Origin: Prevotella sp.
GTDB taxonomy: Bacteria; Bacteroidota; Bacteroidia; Bacteroidales; Bacteroidaceae
Direction of reading: 5' to 3'
Assembly: GCA_017477435.1 (NCBI GenBank)
Contig: JAFUVV010000018.1
Coordinates: forward strand, 1-56,811
Length of the DNA stretch: 56,811 bases
Both the position numbers and the translations under genes were made by a program. Shown piece by piece: positions 49,332-56,811 of this stretch; positions within the stretch are counted from its first letter, which is position 1, and the number at the start of each line of letters is the position of its first letter. The notes beneath the pieces were generated by a model. That model searched no databases, was not told the DNA's origin, and saw only the letters and a program-made list of their open reading frames with translations.

Positions 49332-51044
49332 TTACCAGGTAATTCTTATTCCTAACGGACATGTAAACATAAACGGATGTTTCGTGCGGTAGGTCTCAAT
49401 GCTGCTTCCCGTCGGGATATAGTATTGCATGCTTGGCTCAGTAAAGAGACCGATGGCAGGTGTGAGGTTAAACTGCAAGCCAAGGCCCGCACCTGTCGAC
49501 CACTGCAGCGGAGCGTGGAGCGCAGACTTCTCTTCCAGTTCTTTCATTCCGTTCACGAAATAGCTTGTGCTGAGCGGAGCATAGACAGGTATCTCCAGCT
49601 TCACGCCAAGACTTCCGTAGAGGTTCCATCTTCTAAAATTATATATATTATAGGATCCCTTCAGCGGTATGCCGAGGTAATGGATGGTCTGCTGCTCGCA
49701 GATAGCGTTTCCTCCTGTGCCTATCTCCGACTCCGATTTCAAGCGGCTGTAGCTCAAGCCTGTCTCCAAGCCAAAGCGGTTATTCAGTTTGTACTTCATG
49801 GCCAAGGAGAATCCCGTGGGCATGTGATGATGAGTCTTACGTTCAATCTTGTCCGCGCCAGGCAGGGCAGCGTTGTTTTGGGCTATCTTCAACAAGACTT
49901 GATATGTCTTGTAATCTACATCAAGTGTTCCACTCTGTAAGGCTTCGGCATAGTCGCTCCATTTGTCGAAAGAGCGGATAGGCAATACGATTGTGGCATC
50001 TGTCATCTCCTTCTCGGTGAATACAAACGGGCTATTAGCATTCATTTCTCCCATGCCACCTGTGTATGCCATATCTACCGACCACTTTTGCCCCTCGTTC
50101 CTTCCCTCTGTTGGTTTTTCCGGGAACAGGTTGGCAACATGGGTGTCTTTGTCCGAACGCAAGTCGGGCAGTGGCTTGTCGTCGTGTGAAATGAGCAGCG
50201 TGTCGGTGCGCTCTGTTTCTCCGACAGCATGATGGACTGTGTCAGCAGAAGCAAGACTTTCTTCTGGAACAACTTTGGCAGGAGCAATGGCTACCTGCTG
50301 CGGAGTAACTATGGGAATGGTTGGAGTTCCTTGTTCTATCGCAGGAGCTCCTTCGTCATCATGCTTTGTTGGGGGTGTAGTTTGTTCTTGTTTTGTCAAT
50401 ACCGTCCCTGGTGTCTCAATAGTCCTTCCCGTCTTATGAAGATAGATGGCCAAAGGCAACAGAAGCGGCAAAAGCCATAGCAGCCAATAGTGGGCAAGCG
50501 ACTTCTGCAACATTTTCTTTGCCCTTGACAGCTGTGACGATGAAGAGTGGGCTGCAATTCCAAGGATGTAGGCTATTTCCTTGTGCGACATTTCTTGGAT
50601 GACTGCCAACTTGAACACTTGCCCGTAACCATTGGGCAACGCATCTACAGCCGCCATCAGTTCTGCCATTGTAGGCAAGGGCTTATCGTCCGACTGAACA
50701 GGTTGTGACTGTTCTTCGACAAGCGATGCGGCAGAACTGACTGCTTCCTCAGAGAGGGTAGAAAGAGATAGCGTCACAGAATCATGATGCCGTTGTTTGT
50801 AACGTCGGGCAACATTGGTAGTTATGCTTGTCAGCCATGCCTCGAAGCGTTGTGGATTGCGCAACTGTTCCATCTTGGCAAAAGCCAGAAGGAATGCATC
50901 ATGTGCCAATTCTTCTGCCACTTGCCGATTGCCTACAATGCGTTGGCATATCCCCGTCATTTGCCGGTGATATGCCATATATAGGCTGCCAAGTGCCGTC
51001 TCGTCGCCTTGCCGCCCTCGCTCTATGAGTTCTTCTATGTCCAT
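49332..51044 (-). CDS. ECF sigma factor fused to a transmembrane segment and an outer-membrane beta-barrel (trans-envelope sigma factor)
   Basis: 570 aa, one frame. Sigma region 2 at about 1-86 (IEELIERGRQGDETALGSL, AEELAHDAFLLAFAKMEQL, RFEAWLTSITTNVARRYK). Sigma region 4 at about 126-183 (LPNGYGQVFKLAVIQEMSHK, IAYILGIAAHSSSSQLSRA). One TM helix at 187-203 (YWLLWLLPLLLPLAIYLHK region). A Pro/Thr-rich linker at about 204-318. Then an eight-stranded barrel with strands near 319-330, 409-420, 423-436, 452-466, 473-486, 512-526, 531-543 and 556-570, ending in Trp. N-in topology and an even strand number are consistent. In Bacteroides, ECF sigmas pair with separate Dma anti-sigma proteins (one TM plus a C-terminal barrel); here both are one polypeptide. 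ATG 51044 is chosen over an upstream frame to 51104. Confidence 0.85.
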   Translation of the reverse strand: MDIEELIERGRQGDETALGSLYMAYHRQMTGICQRIVGNRQVAEELAHDAFLLAFAKMEQLRNPQRFEAWLTSITTNVARRYKQRHHDSVTLSLSTLSEEAVSSAASLVEEQSQPVQSDDKPLPTMAELMAAVDALPNGYGQVFKLAVIQEMSHKEIAYILGIAAHSSSSQLSRAKKMLQKSLAHYWLLWLLPLLLPLAIYLHKTGRTIETPGTVLTKQEQTTPPTKHDDEGAPAIEQGTPTIPIVTPQQVAIAPAKVVPEESLASADTVHHAVGETERTDTLLISHDDKPLPDLRSDKDTHVANLFPEKPTEGRNEGQKWSVDMAYTGGMGEMNANSPFVFTEKEMTDATIVLPIRSFDKWSDYAEALQSGTLDVDYKTYQVLLKIAQNNAALPGADKIERKTHHHMPTGFSLAMKYKLNNRFGLETGLSYSRLKSESEIGTGGNAICEQQTIHYLGIPLKGSYNIYNFRRWNLYGSLGVKLEIPVYAPLSTSYFVNGMKELEEKSALHAPLQWSTGAGLGLQFNLTPAIGLFTEPSMQYYIPTGSSIETYRTKHPFMFTCPLGIRITW

Positions 51045-51210
51045 CAACGTACTGTTGAGTCTTCGGCGAAAAAAACATACTGCCTCTATTGACATAGATA
51101 CCACTTACCCCAAAAGACTGCACGAGAAGAACAACTTTTTTCCGAATACGAATAACTACGACAATCTATATAGGTGGAATGGTGGACTCCTATTGATGAT
51201 GGCGAGGAGG

Positions 51211-52665
51211 CTATTCTGCAATCCGCTTCGGGGCGGCGGGGGTGAGGAAGCCGTTGTAGTCTACAACCTTGCGCTCGCTGCGGTGGCTCATGACGGGGAA
51301 CCAGATGTCGTCTGGCGTGAGTGAGCAGGTGCGTATGATCTCGGTGGCATACTCCAAGCGGCCGAAGTGGGAGTCGACATTGTTTGTTCCGAACGTGAAC
51401 TTCAGCCCGCGGGCCTTTGCCTTGCGGATGAAATCTGCCGATGGAATCTTATATCGGGGATTGATCTCCACTGCGATGCGGTGCTTCACGAGCACATCGA
51501 GCACTCGCGCCATACGCTCCGGAGTCCAGTATTTGTCGTACTCCTTCATCCACTCGTCGGGAATGTATGTAGCATTTGCGTATATATCGGCAGGCTCATT
51601 GTCGAGAATCTTCACCGTCTGATCAACGATTACATCCATATACTGCTGCGGTGTGAGTCCATCGAGCTGCACCTCCTCAGGTCGGTAGATGCGTGCTATG
51701 CGGCGTTTCTGATCAACTATGGTCATTGCGTCGGTGAAGAGATAATCGAATATTGCCAACGCCTCGGGGCTGAATTGCGTTGACCATCGTCGCCCCTCAC
51801 CCTGCACACCACAGAGGAATGGCAGCGGCTTCACTTCTTCAAAGTATTCGTATACCTCTTTGTCGTCGCTGAGCATGCGTCCTACTCCACCCTCTCCGGC
51901 ATTGGGGGCAACGCCGTAGTTGATGCCGTAGTTCATCGACATCGCGTGGGCCATCTCTTTCGTGAGGTCGCCTTTCAGGTGGACGTGGTAGTCAATGACG
52001 GGGAAGAACGTCTGCTGCAGGCGTATGATGGAGTCGTTCTGCTCGTCGACGGGAGGCAGGGTGTCGTTCTTGTTCACGACGTTGTCGCCCAGCGGAGTGA
52101 GCGTCATGTTGCGGAACAAGGTGGTACCTTCAACGCCTTTCAGCCAAAGATTACCCTCTCCGAGCAGGCGGCTGGCGAACTCGGGAATGCGGTATGGCTC
52201 GGCTGGCTGGGTGTAGCACACCACGTCGACGCCGTTCACTTTCACGGCAATGTTCTTTCCCCTCACGGCCACCTCAAAATCCATCCACTCGCCGTCGGCG
52301 GCCAGAGAGCGGTAGAGGTTTCTCACTGCCGCGAGACTTCCGGTCTTCAGCGTGCCGTCGATGGGACCGTTGTGGAACACGACCTCGTATCCCGACCGTC
52401 CATCGGAGTGTAACATCAGCGATGCCACGGCCCCTGAGTCGGAGAGGGCCTGGCCTGTGAGCACGAAGTTCTTGCATCTCATGCCCATCCATGCCTGTCC
52501 CGCAGCCACGCTGACGGTATCGCCCGTCGTAACACTGTCGCCCATCGTCCACTCACGGAGTGACACCTTCTCTCCACTCTGACTGCATGATGCGAAAAGC
52601 ACAACAATCATGCAGGCGCAAAATAATCTCAAAATAGTTTTCACTGCTCGCATAGTAGTCGTCAT
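51211..52665 (-). CDS. Lipoprotein with N-terminal DUF1080-like domain and C-terminal PHP-type metal-dependent hydrolase domain
   Basis: 484 aa. Lipoprotein signal (LFCACMIVVLFASC). Residues about 30-200 form a concanavalin-like DUF1080 domain (EWTMGDSVTTGDTVSV, LHSDGRSGYEVVFHNG, GEWMDFEVAVRGKNIAVKVNG, EGNLWLKGVEGTTLFRNM). Residues about 220-484 form a PHP/amidohydrolase-like domain with the metal motif IDYHVHLKGD, EINPRYKIPSADFIRKAK and TFGTNNVDSH. The combination suggests a sugar-derivative-processing surface or periplasmic enzyme. An alternative ATG at 52653 exists. It lies 11 bases downstream of the (alpha/alpha)6-type hydrolase gene, probably the same operon. Confidence 0.75.
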   Translation of the reverse strand: MTTTMRAVKTILRLFCACMIVVLFASCSQSGEKVSLREWTMGDSVTTGDTVSVAAGQAWMGMRCKNFVLTGQALSDSGAVASLMLHSDGRSGYEVVFHNGPIDGTLKTGSLAAVRNLYRSLAADGEWMDFEVAVRGKNIAVKVNGVDVVCYTQPAEPYRIPEFASRLLGEGNLWLKGVEGTTLFRNMTLTPLGDNVVNKNDTLPPVDEQNDSIIRLQQTFFPVIDYHVHLKGDLTKEMAHAMSMNYGINYGVAPNAGEGGVGRMLSDDKEVYEYFEEVKPLPFLCGVQGEGRRWSTQFSPEALAIFDYLFTDAMTIVDQKRRIARIYRPEEVQLDGLTPQQYMDVIVDQTVKILDNEPADIYANATYIPDEWMKEYDKYWTPERMARVLDVLVKHRIAVEINPRYKIPSADFIRKAKARGLKFTFGTNNVDSHFGRLEYATEIIRTCSLTPDDIWFPVMSHRSERKVVDYNGFLTPAAPKRIAE

Positions 52666-52676
52666 ATGTTAATTTG

Positions 52677-54713
52677 TCAATCTGTCATTTTGTTACTCTG
52701 TTCCGGCTCTGGCAGCGGTCCTATGGTGCGCCCGTAGTATCCGGTGATGGCGGCAAGGAGGAAGTAGTAGTTTTCTGCCAGGTAGTTGTATCCCGACGGT
52801 TCGCCGCCTTTGGTGCGCCAGTCGATGCTTTGCTGATAGCCCGGCATGATGCCCGAGTGGGTATAGTCGCGCTCGAAGGTGGCCATCATCGTGAAGAGTA
52901 TGTTGTCGGCCTCGGCTCTCATCCCGACGTGATAGAGTGCCTGGATGAAGTGATAGGCCGTTTGTCCGCAGAGCCCTCCGTTCTCGTAGCGTCCCCAGCG
53001 GCACATCTCGTCCCACCCGATGCGGTCCTTACGGTCGACAGGGATGATGTTGCCCGGCACGCCATAGACGAAGTCGAACCCTTCCCGACGCAGCATCTTC
53101 AGCATTTTCTTCAATATCTTCTTCGCCCTGGCCTTTGGCACGAGGTCGAGATAGATGGCCGTAGCGTTCACGAACGTGAAAGCATAGTCGTGGATACGTC
53201 CGTCGCGGCTTATCCAACCTGCATATAGTCCCGACGCCGGATTGTAGAACGTCTGATGGAACTTGCTCCGGAAGGTCTCAAGGAAGCTGTCTACCTTTGC
53301 CTTCTCCTCCGCCATGCCGAGGCGCTGGAACACCTCCGACGCACCGGTCAGGGCGCGGTAGGCCAGCAGATTGCGGTAGGCATTCTTGTGGCCGAAGGCA
53401 AAGTCGTCCCACCAGCATACGGTCTGATCCTTGTCGCCCATATAGTTTCCGTGGTAGGGATCCTCGAGGATACCGTCGCCGTCGGTGTCGGTCATGAGCA
53501 CTCCTTTTACGAGCTGGCAGTACTGCGGCATGTATTTCCGCAGGAAAGCCCAGTCGCCAGTGGCGGCTATATAGTCGTAGGTGGCTATGATGGTCGACTC
53601 GGTGCCTTCGTATCCGAACCCACGCAGGCGGCACGTGGCACTGTCGATCATGTGACGCAGGGCATACTCGATGCTCTCCCTGATGCCGTCGCGCATACCG
53701 AAGGAGGTAGCATAGTCGGGGGTGAAGGGCAGCATATCGGCCTTGAAATAGAGGGCAATGTGTCCGTATCCGGCCAGATGGATATCGTCGCCGATAGTCT
53801 GGGTATTGGGTTCGAGCGTGAACATGTTCTGCCAGCAGCGCTTCAGTCCGTCGAAACGGCTGTCGCTGAGGTCGACGCCTGCAATGTGAGGATAGTTCTC
53901 CTCGAGCACGGTGAACTTCAGTGTCACCCGATCGTGGGGCTTCTGTGCGTGGAACGAGAGCATTATCTCTCCGAGGTGGAGCGCCTTACGCTCCTTATGG
54001 CCGTGGAGATCGCCCTGCCCCAGGTTCTGCCCGGCATTGTCCCAGTCGGGCACCATGTGCTCCTGAAGGTAGACATCAGGCTCGGAGGCCTCTACCAGCA
54101 CGTTGCCGAAATCGGGGAAGGTGAGCACGGCAGGCAGACGGTTGCTCTCTTTCACCACCATCGGGGCAAATAGTCCCAGCGGGCGATCGTACTCGTCGGA
54201 GGGGGCAATACCTATCTTATCCGACCACACCGACAGCGGTACGACGTCGGGAGCAAATGCCATTCGGAACAGCCGCCCGTCGATCTGGCCCTCCTTGCTC
54301 GCAATGTCGATGGTGAACACGCGTGAATCCACCGCCGTCACCTCCATCGACATCAGTCCGCCGCCGAACGCTACGGAGTCGTAGCCGATGACATTCTCCT
54401 CCACTCTCACCCGCGAGCTCTTCACCCCGAACGAGCTCTCGCCGTCGCGGAACATCGTCGATCCGATGCCCGGACGCAGGTGGTTGCGCTCGCAATAGTG
54501 ATGGCTGCGACCACCACTCTCCACGCCGAAGAACGTCATCATGGGAAACTCGCCGTACCACGACATAGTGTAATACTGCGATCGCATGTGGGCAAGGCCA
54601 CGGTTGAAGTCCACTCTCACGTCCTTGCCACTCACACCGAGCGGGAAACAAGCGACAAGAAACAAGAGACATGATGCAAGATGCAAGAAACAAAAAGATT
54701 TATTCTTTTCCAT
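52677..54713 (-). CDS. Secreted (alpha/alpha)6-barrel glycoside hydrolase-like protein
   Basis: 678 aa. Signal peptide (SFCFLHLASCLLFLVACFPLGVSG), then a beta-sandwich domain (about 30-300) and an (alpha/alpha)6-type helical barrel (about 320-670) with DTDGDGILEDPYHGNYMGDK, QTVCWWDDFAFGHKNAYRN, YAFTFVNATAIYLDLVP, RWGRYENGGLCGQTAYHF and SGIMPGYQQSIDW. This layout resembles GH63/GH78/GH116-type or related enzymes, but no one family could be fixed. The signal peptide is encoded by stuttering TTGTTTC/TTGCATC words. It forms an operon with the DUF1080-PHP lipoprotein. ATG 54713 (MEKNKSF) is chosen. Confidence 0.65.
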   Translation of the reverse strand: MEKNKSFCFLHLASCLLFLVACFPLGVSGKDVRVDFNRGLAHMRSQYYTMSWYGEFPMMTFFGVESGGRSHHYCERNHLRPGIGSTMFRDGESSFGVKSSRVRVEENVIGYDSVAFGGGLMSMEVTAVDSRVFTIDIASKEGQIDGRLFRMAFAPDVVPLSVWSDKIGIAPSDEYDRPLGLFAPMVVKESNRLPAVLTFPDFGNVLVEASEPDVYLQEHMVPDWDNAGQNLGQGDLHGHKERKALHLGEIMLSFHAQKPHDRVTLKFTVLEENYPHIAGVDLSDSRFDGLKRCWQNMFTLEPNTQTIGDDIHLAGYGHIALYFKADMLPFTPDYATSFGMRDGIRESIEYALRHMIDSATCRLRGFGYEGTESTIIATYDYIAATGDWAFLRKYMPQYCQLVKGVLMTDTDGDGILEDPYHGNYMGDKDQTVCWWDDFAFGHKNAYRNLLAYRALTGASEVFQRLGMAEEKAKVDSFLETFRSKFHQTFYNPASGLYAGWISRDGRIHDYAFTFVNATAIYLDLVPKARAKKILKKMLKMLRREGFDFVYGVPGNIIPVDRKDRIGWDEMCRWGRYENGGLCGQTAYHFIQALYHVGMRAEADNILFTMMATFERDYTHSGIMPGYQQSIDWRTKGGEPSGYNYLAENYYFLLAAITGYYGRTIGPLPEPEQSNKMTD

Positions 54714-54932
54714 TTTATACTTTTCTTTTTCGTTTCCCATCCTTTTTTAACGTCGACATTGACGCTGACGTCAACCTCGGACGGGCTTTCTAAACCGCGT
54801 TGAGCGTGCAACTTCGTTGCGACTGCGAAGTTACGAAAAAGCCGCGAGAAGGCAAAGAGAAATCGTCCTTTTTATCCCAAATCGGACATTAGACTTTATG
54901 ATAGGGCTGTATTTGTTTTAGACAGATTAGCG

Positions 54933-54977
54933 GTTTTATCTTTGAAGGCGTAGCGGGCTACGTCAAAAAGATAAAAC
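54933..54977. repeat. Perfect hairpin near the integrase-side junction
   Basis: GTTTTATCTTT + GGCGTAGC pair with GCTACGTC + AAAGATAAAAC across a short loop. It lies in the 779-base gap 54714-55492, between the hydrolase gene and the recombinase. Confidence 0.6.
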
Positions 54978-55085
54978 AGGTAAGGTGGCAAAACAAGGAC
55001 AGCAATAGCTTAAAGAGAGTCATTTCTTACTATAATAAGCCTTTCCTCGGTCTAATGACCGATTTGGGGTTATCCCTTGGCGGCA

Positions 55086-55168
55086 GTACAACGTTCTTGT
55101 ACTCGCAGTACAAAAGCCATGTACTCACAGTACAAAGCCCATGTACTCGGAGTACAAAGCCCATGTAC
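55086..55168. repeat. GTAC-family array B7: four units with long inverted flanks
   Basis: Units start at 55086, 55108, 55130 and 55152: GTACAACGTTCTTGTAC, GTACAAAAGCCATGTAC and GTACAAAGCCCATGTAC twice. Spacers are TCGCA, TCACA and TCGGA. Flanks CCTTGGCGGCA (left) and TGCCGCCAAGG (right) are perfect 11-bp inverted repeats, the clearest example of a bounded element. Confidence 0.97.
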
Positions 55169-55216
55169 TGCCGCCAAGGAGCACAGTCGTCCGGCCTGAC
55201 CCACTATCGCGACCGC

Positions 55217-55256
55217 GACAAAACAAAAAGGAGAGGCAACCTCAAGGTTGCCTCTC
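55217..55256 (-). terminator. Leftward terminator-like hairpin
   Basis: GAGAGGCAACC (55231-55241) with GGTTGCCTCTC (55246-55256). Leftward it is followed by CTTTTTGTTTTG. No leftward gene was found directly upstream on that strand, so its client is unclear. Confidence 0.6.
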
Positions 55257-55360
55257 TCTCGTTGGGGTACTCGGAATATTTATCCCAATATTGTAGCAAA
55301 TCCCATGTAAGCGAAAGATTGCAAACTCCTTTTGTTTAGGACGTTTTGCGGGCATAAAGG

Positions 55361-55403
55361 TTTAATCTAAACTCGCTAAAAATTTGATTAAACCTCGTTA
55401 AAT
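55361..55403. repeat. Two direct repeats before the integrase (possible arm-type sites)
   Basis: AATCTAAACTCGCTAAA (55364-55380) and GATTAAACCTCGTTAAA (55386-55402) are similar copies 22 bases apart, just upstream of the integrase promoter. Tyrosine recombinases of integrative elements often use such repeats near their gene. Confidence 0.45.
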
Positions 55404-55435
55404 TTGACCTCCGACGATAAAAAGACGATAAAAAT

Positions 55436-55467
55436 TTTGGCCGTTTGACTCCTTCTTCATAACTTTG
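55436..55467 (+). promoter_or_regulatory. Promoter of the integrase gene
   Basis: TTTG (55436-55439), 20 bases, TAACTTTG (55460-55467); ATG at 55493. Confidence 0.75.
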
Positions 55468-55492
55468 CAGCACGTTAATTAAAATCGACATT

Positions 55493-56740
55493 ATGGCAAA
55501 GATTGAGTTGCGGCTTTCATCGAAAGTCCAAAAGGAAACCTGTAGGCAGGAGGTGCTTATTCGTTTCCATGAAGGCAAGAAGTTTTGCCTTTATGCAAAG
55601 AGTGGTGTCTATGTTTCACCAGAGTTTTTTGAGTATTACATTGATCGTGCTGCAACAGAAGCGAACGATGTAATTGTTCCGTCCAAGTTAGTAACAGCCA
55701 CACAGAAGAAAGCGGAGAGCAAAGGTTACGTCTTATACAAGCGTGGCATTATCTGTGTCAGCAACCACCGATTAGAGACTCCAGAAGTCAGATGGCACAA
55801 ACAGCAGGCAGAACGTATCGAGCAACTTTCAAAGCAAATCATCAAGTGCTATGAAGACGCTCCCAAGACTGAGATTGCTGGCAACTGGCTAACAGACATC
55901 GTGGATAAGTTCAACCATCCCGAAGTTTACAACAAGGCTCCCAAGACGTTCTATGAGTTGGCAGAGGAATACATCGAGAAGAAAGAGCTGGCAGAATCCC
56001 ATGCCAGAGTGTTTCGTGTATTGTTACGCGCTGTTTCCCGCTATGAGGGATTTGTCAGGGCTACCGATGATAGCCGGAAGTATTTTTCATTCGACATCAA
56101 TCATGTTACCCGTGAAGACATTGAGGACTTTTCCGATTATCTGCGTAACGAAAGCACCTTGGCCGAGGAAAGACCCAAACTGTTTGCGCGGTTGCTGAAA
56201 GACTACCCAAACAACGTTAAGCCAGGACACACAAAAATTGAGGTAAGGGGAGATAATACCATTATCAAAATGCGCGGACGCTTGAAGTCTCTGTTTCTCT
56301 GGTTCTTGGAAATGGGCTATACCATGAACAGACCTTTTGACGGACTGAAGATAGGTGTCGAAAGGGTTGGCACTCCTTATTATATATCTATAGACGAGCG
56401 AAATGCTATTGCCGAAACCGACCTTTCTGCAAGATGGGCTACCATGACGAAAGAAGAACGTAAACCTGCGAGAATGCCATTGAAGACATTGATTGAACAG
56501 CGTGACATATTCGTATTTCAATGTCTGATTGGCTGTCGTGTCGGTGACTTGCTCAAGCTAACCAATGACAACATACATGACGGTTTCCTTACATACACCC
56601 CACATAAGACCAAAGATGAGGGAAAGACTCCTTTCCAAGCCAGAGTACCACTACACCCAAAGGCACTTAAACTGATTGAGAAGTATCAAGGTAAAGACAG
56701 GAAAGGGCGGCTTTTTCCGTGTCTGAGCGGTCAACTGTAG
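55493..56740 (+). pseudogene. Tyrosine recombinase (Bacteroidales integrase), C-terminally truncated
   Basis: 415 residues remain. The N-terminal Arm-DNA-bind-type start (MAKIELRLSSKVQKETCRQE), the SAM-like core-binding domain (about 150-270, FYELAEEYIEKKELAESH) and the start of the catalytic domain (IGCRVGDLLKLT, the first catalytic Arg, about 345; YTPHKTKDEGK) are present. The HxxR, His/Trp and nucleophile Tyr of the last about 100 residues are missing. The frame ends in CTG TAG, where the TG and the stop are supplied by the incoming IS-like sequence starting at 56736. Recombination activity should be lost. GC and codon use differ from the flanking genes. Confidence 0.88.
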
Positions 56741-56811
56741 ATAATAACTGAAAAGGATACCACTATAATAATCGAAAAGGTTACCACGTAGACCAGAGTT
56801 TTACGTTATAT
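56736..56811 (+). mobile_element. End of a probable IS21-family element (continues beyond the window)
   Basis: The sequence begins TG, as IS21 ends do, and carries two copies of GAAAAGGWTACCAC (56750-56763 and 56774-56787, 24 bases apart), like the multiple terminal repeats of IS21-type elements. It interrupts the integrase frame. Transposase genes would lie beyond 56811; the family is an inference from the end structure only. Confidence 0.55.

Noticed and set aside
53256-54173. Rightward ORF of 305 codons opposite the 678-aa hydrolase
   Set aside because: Antisense shadow without RBS or motifs.
55263-55355. Short leftward ORF starting at 55355
   Set aside because: It runs straight through the hairpin at 55231-55256, has no RBS and no similarity to a known protein.

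Overview
The window looks like a chromosomal segment of a Bacteroidales bacterium, most probably Prevotella/Segatella-like. The grounds are Bacteroidota promoters (TTTG, 19-20 bases, TAnnTTTG) in front of many genes, acidic residues after lipobox cysteines (the surface-lipoprotein pattern of this phylum), gingipain-type adhesin domains, the DapL route to diaminopimelate, and a TonB receptor/BtuG-like/BtuF-like vitamin B12 operon. Most genes are ordinary core or accessory chromosomal genes. No rRNA, tRNA or CRISPR array was found.

Layout: 1-4.4 kb has a truncated gene tail, a patatin-like lipase, a C69 dipeptidase and MnmA. 4.7-8.2 kb has a DUF4160/DUF2442 pair running into ksgA, a free-Met-sulfoxide reductase, frr and rsgA. 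8.3-10.2 kb has a beta-helix surface lipoprotein. 10.4-14.4 kb is a leftward run: SPFH protein, ribbon-helix-helix protein, two small membrane proteins, MenG and MenA. 15-20.7 kb has two paralogous gingipain-adhesin-like secreted proteins, the second followed by a 50-codon small ORF. 21.4-26.1 kb is a cobalamin-riboswitch-controlled B12 uptake operon. 26.2-31.5 kb has a PagL-like lipid A deacylase, pheS, a DUF4348 lipoprotein, murB and an MBL-fold hydrolase. 31.6-35.6 kb has a candidate small RNA, an apparently leaderless trmD, a Xaa-Pro aminopeptidase and a secreted C1 peptidase. 36-41 kb has a tiny membrane-peptide ORF and a secreted glycoside hydrolase/SGNH hydrolase/ABM lipoprotein operon. 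41-48 kb has dapF-dapL, pyrG, a flippase-like membrane protein and pepD. 48-54.7 kb has a putative fucosyltransferase-like protein, a sigma factor fused to an outer-membrane barrel, a DUF1080-PHP lipoprotein and a large (alpha/alpha)6-type hydrolase. 55.4-56.8 kb has a tyrosine recombinase broken by what looks like the end of an IS21-family element.

Two things stand out. First, the gene at 49332-51044 encodes in one frame an ECF sigma factor, one transmembrane helix, a Pro/Thr-rich linker and an eight-stranded outer-membrane beta-barrel, so a transcription factor appears to be covalently tied to the cell surface. Separate dual-membrane-spanning anti-sigma factors (Dma) are known in Bacteroides; here the sigma factor is part of the same chain. 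Second, intergenic regions carry ten arrays of 17-bp quasi-palindromes separated by 5-bp spacers (22-bp period). They form two families: GTAC-type (seven arrays, each with exactly four units) and CTATC-type (three arrays, each with exactly five units). Both families share an AAAGCC core but have different arms. A weaker related set (45.3 kb) and an unrelated 22-bp tandem repeat (18.2 kb) have the same period.

All calls were made by reading the sequence. No database search or structure prediction was run.
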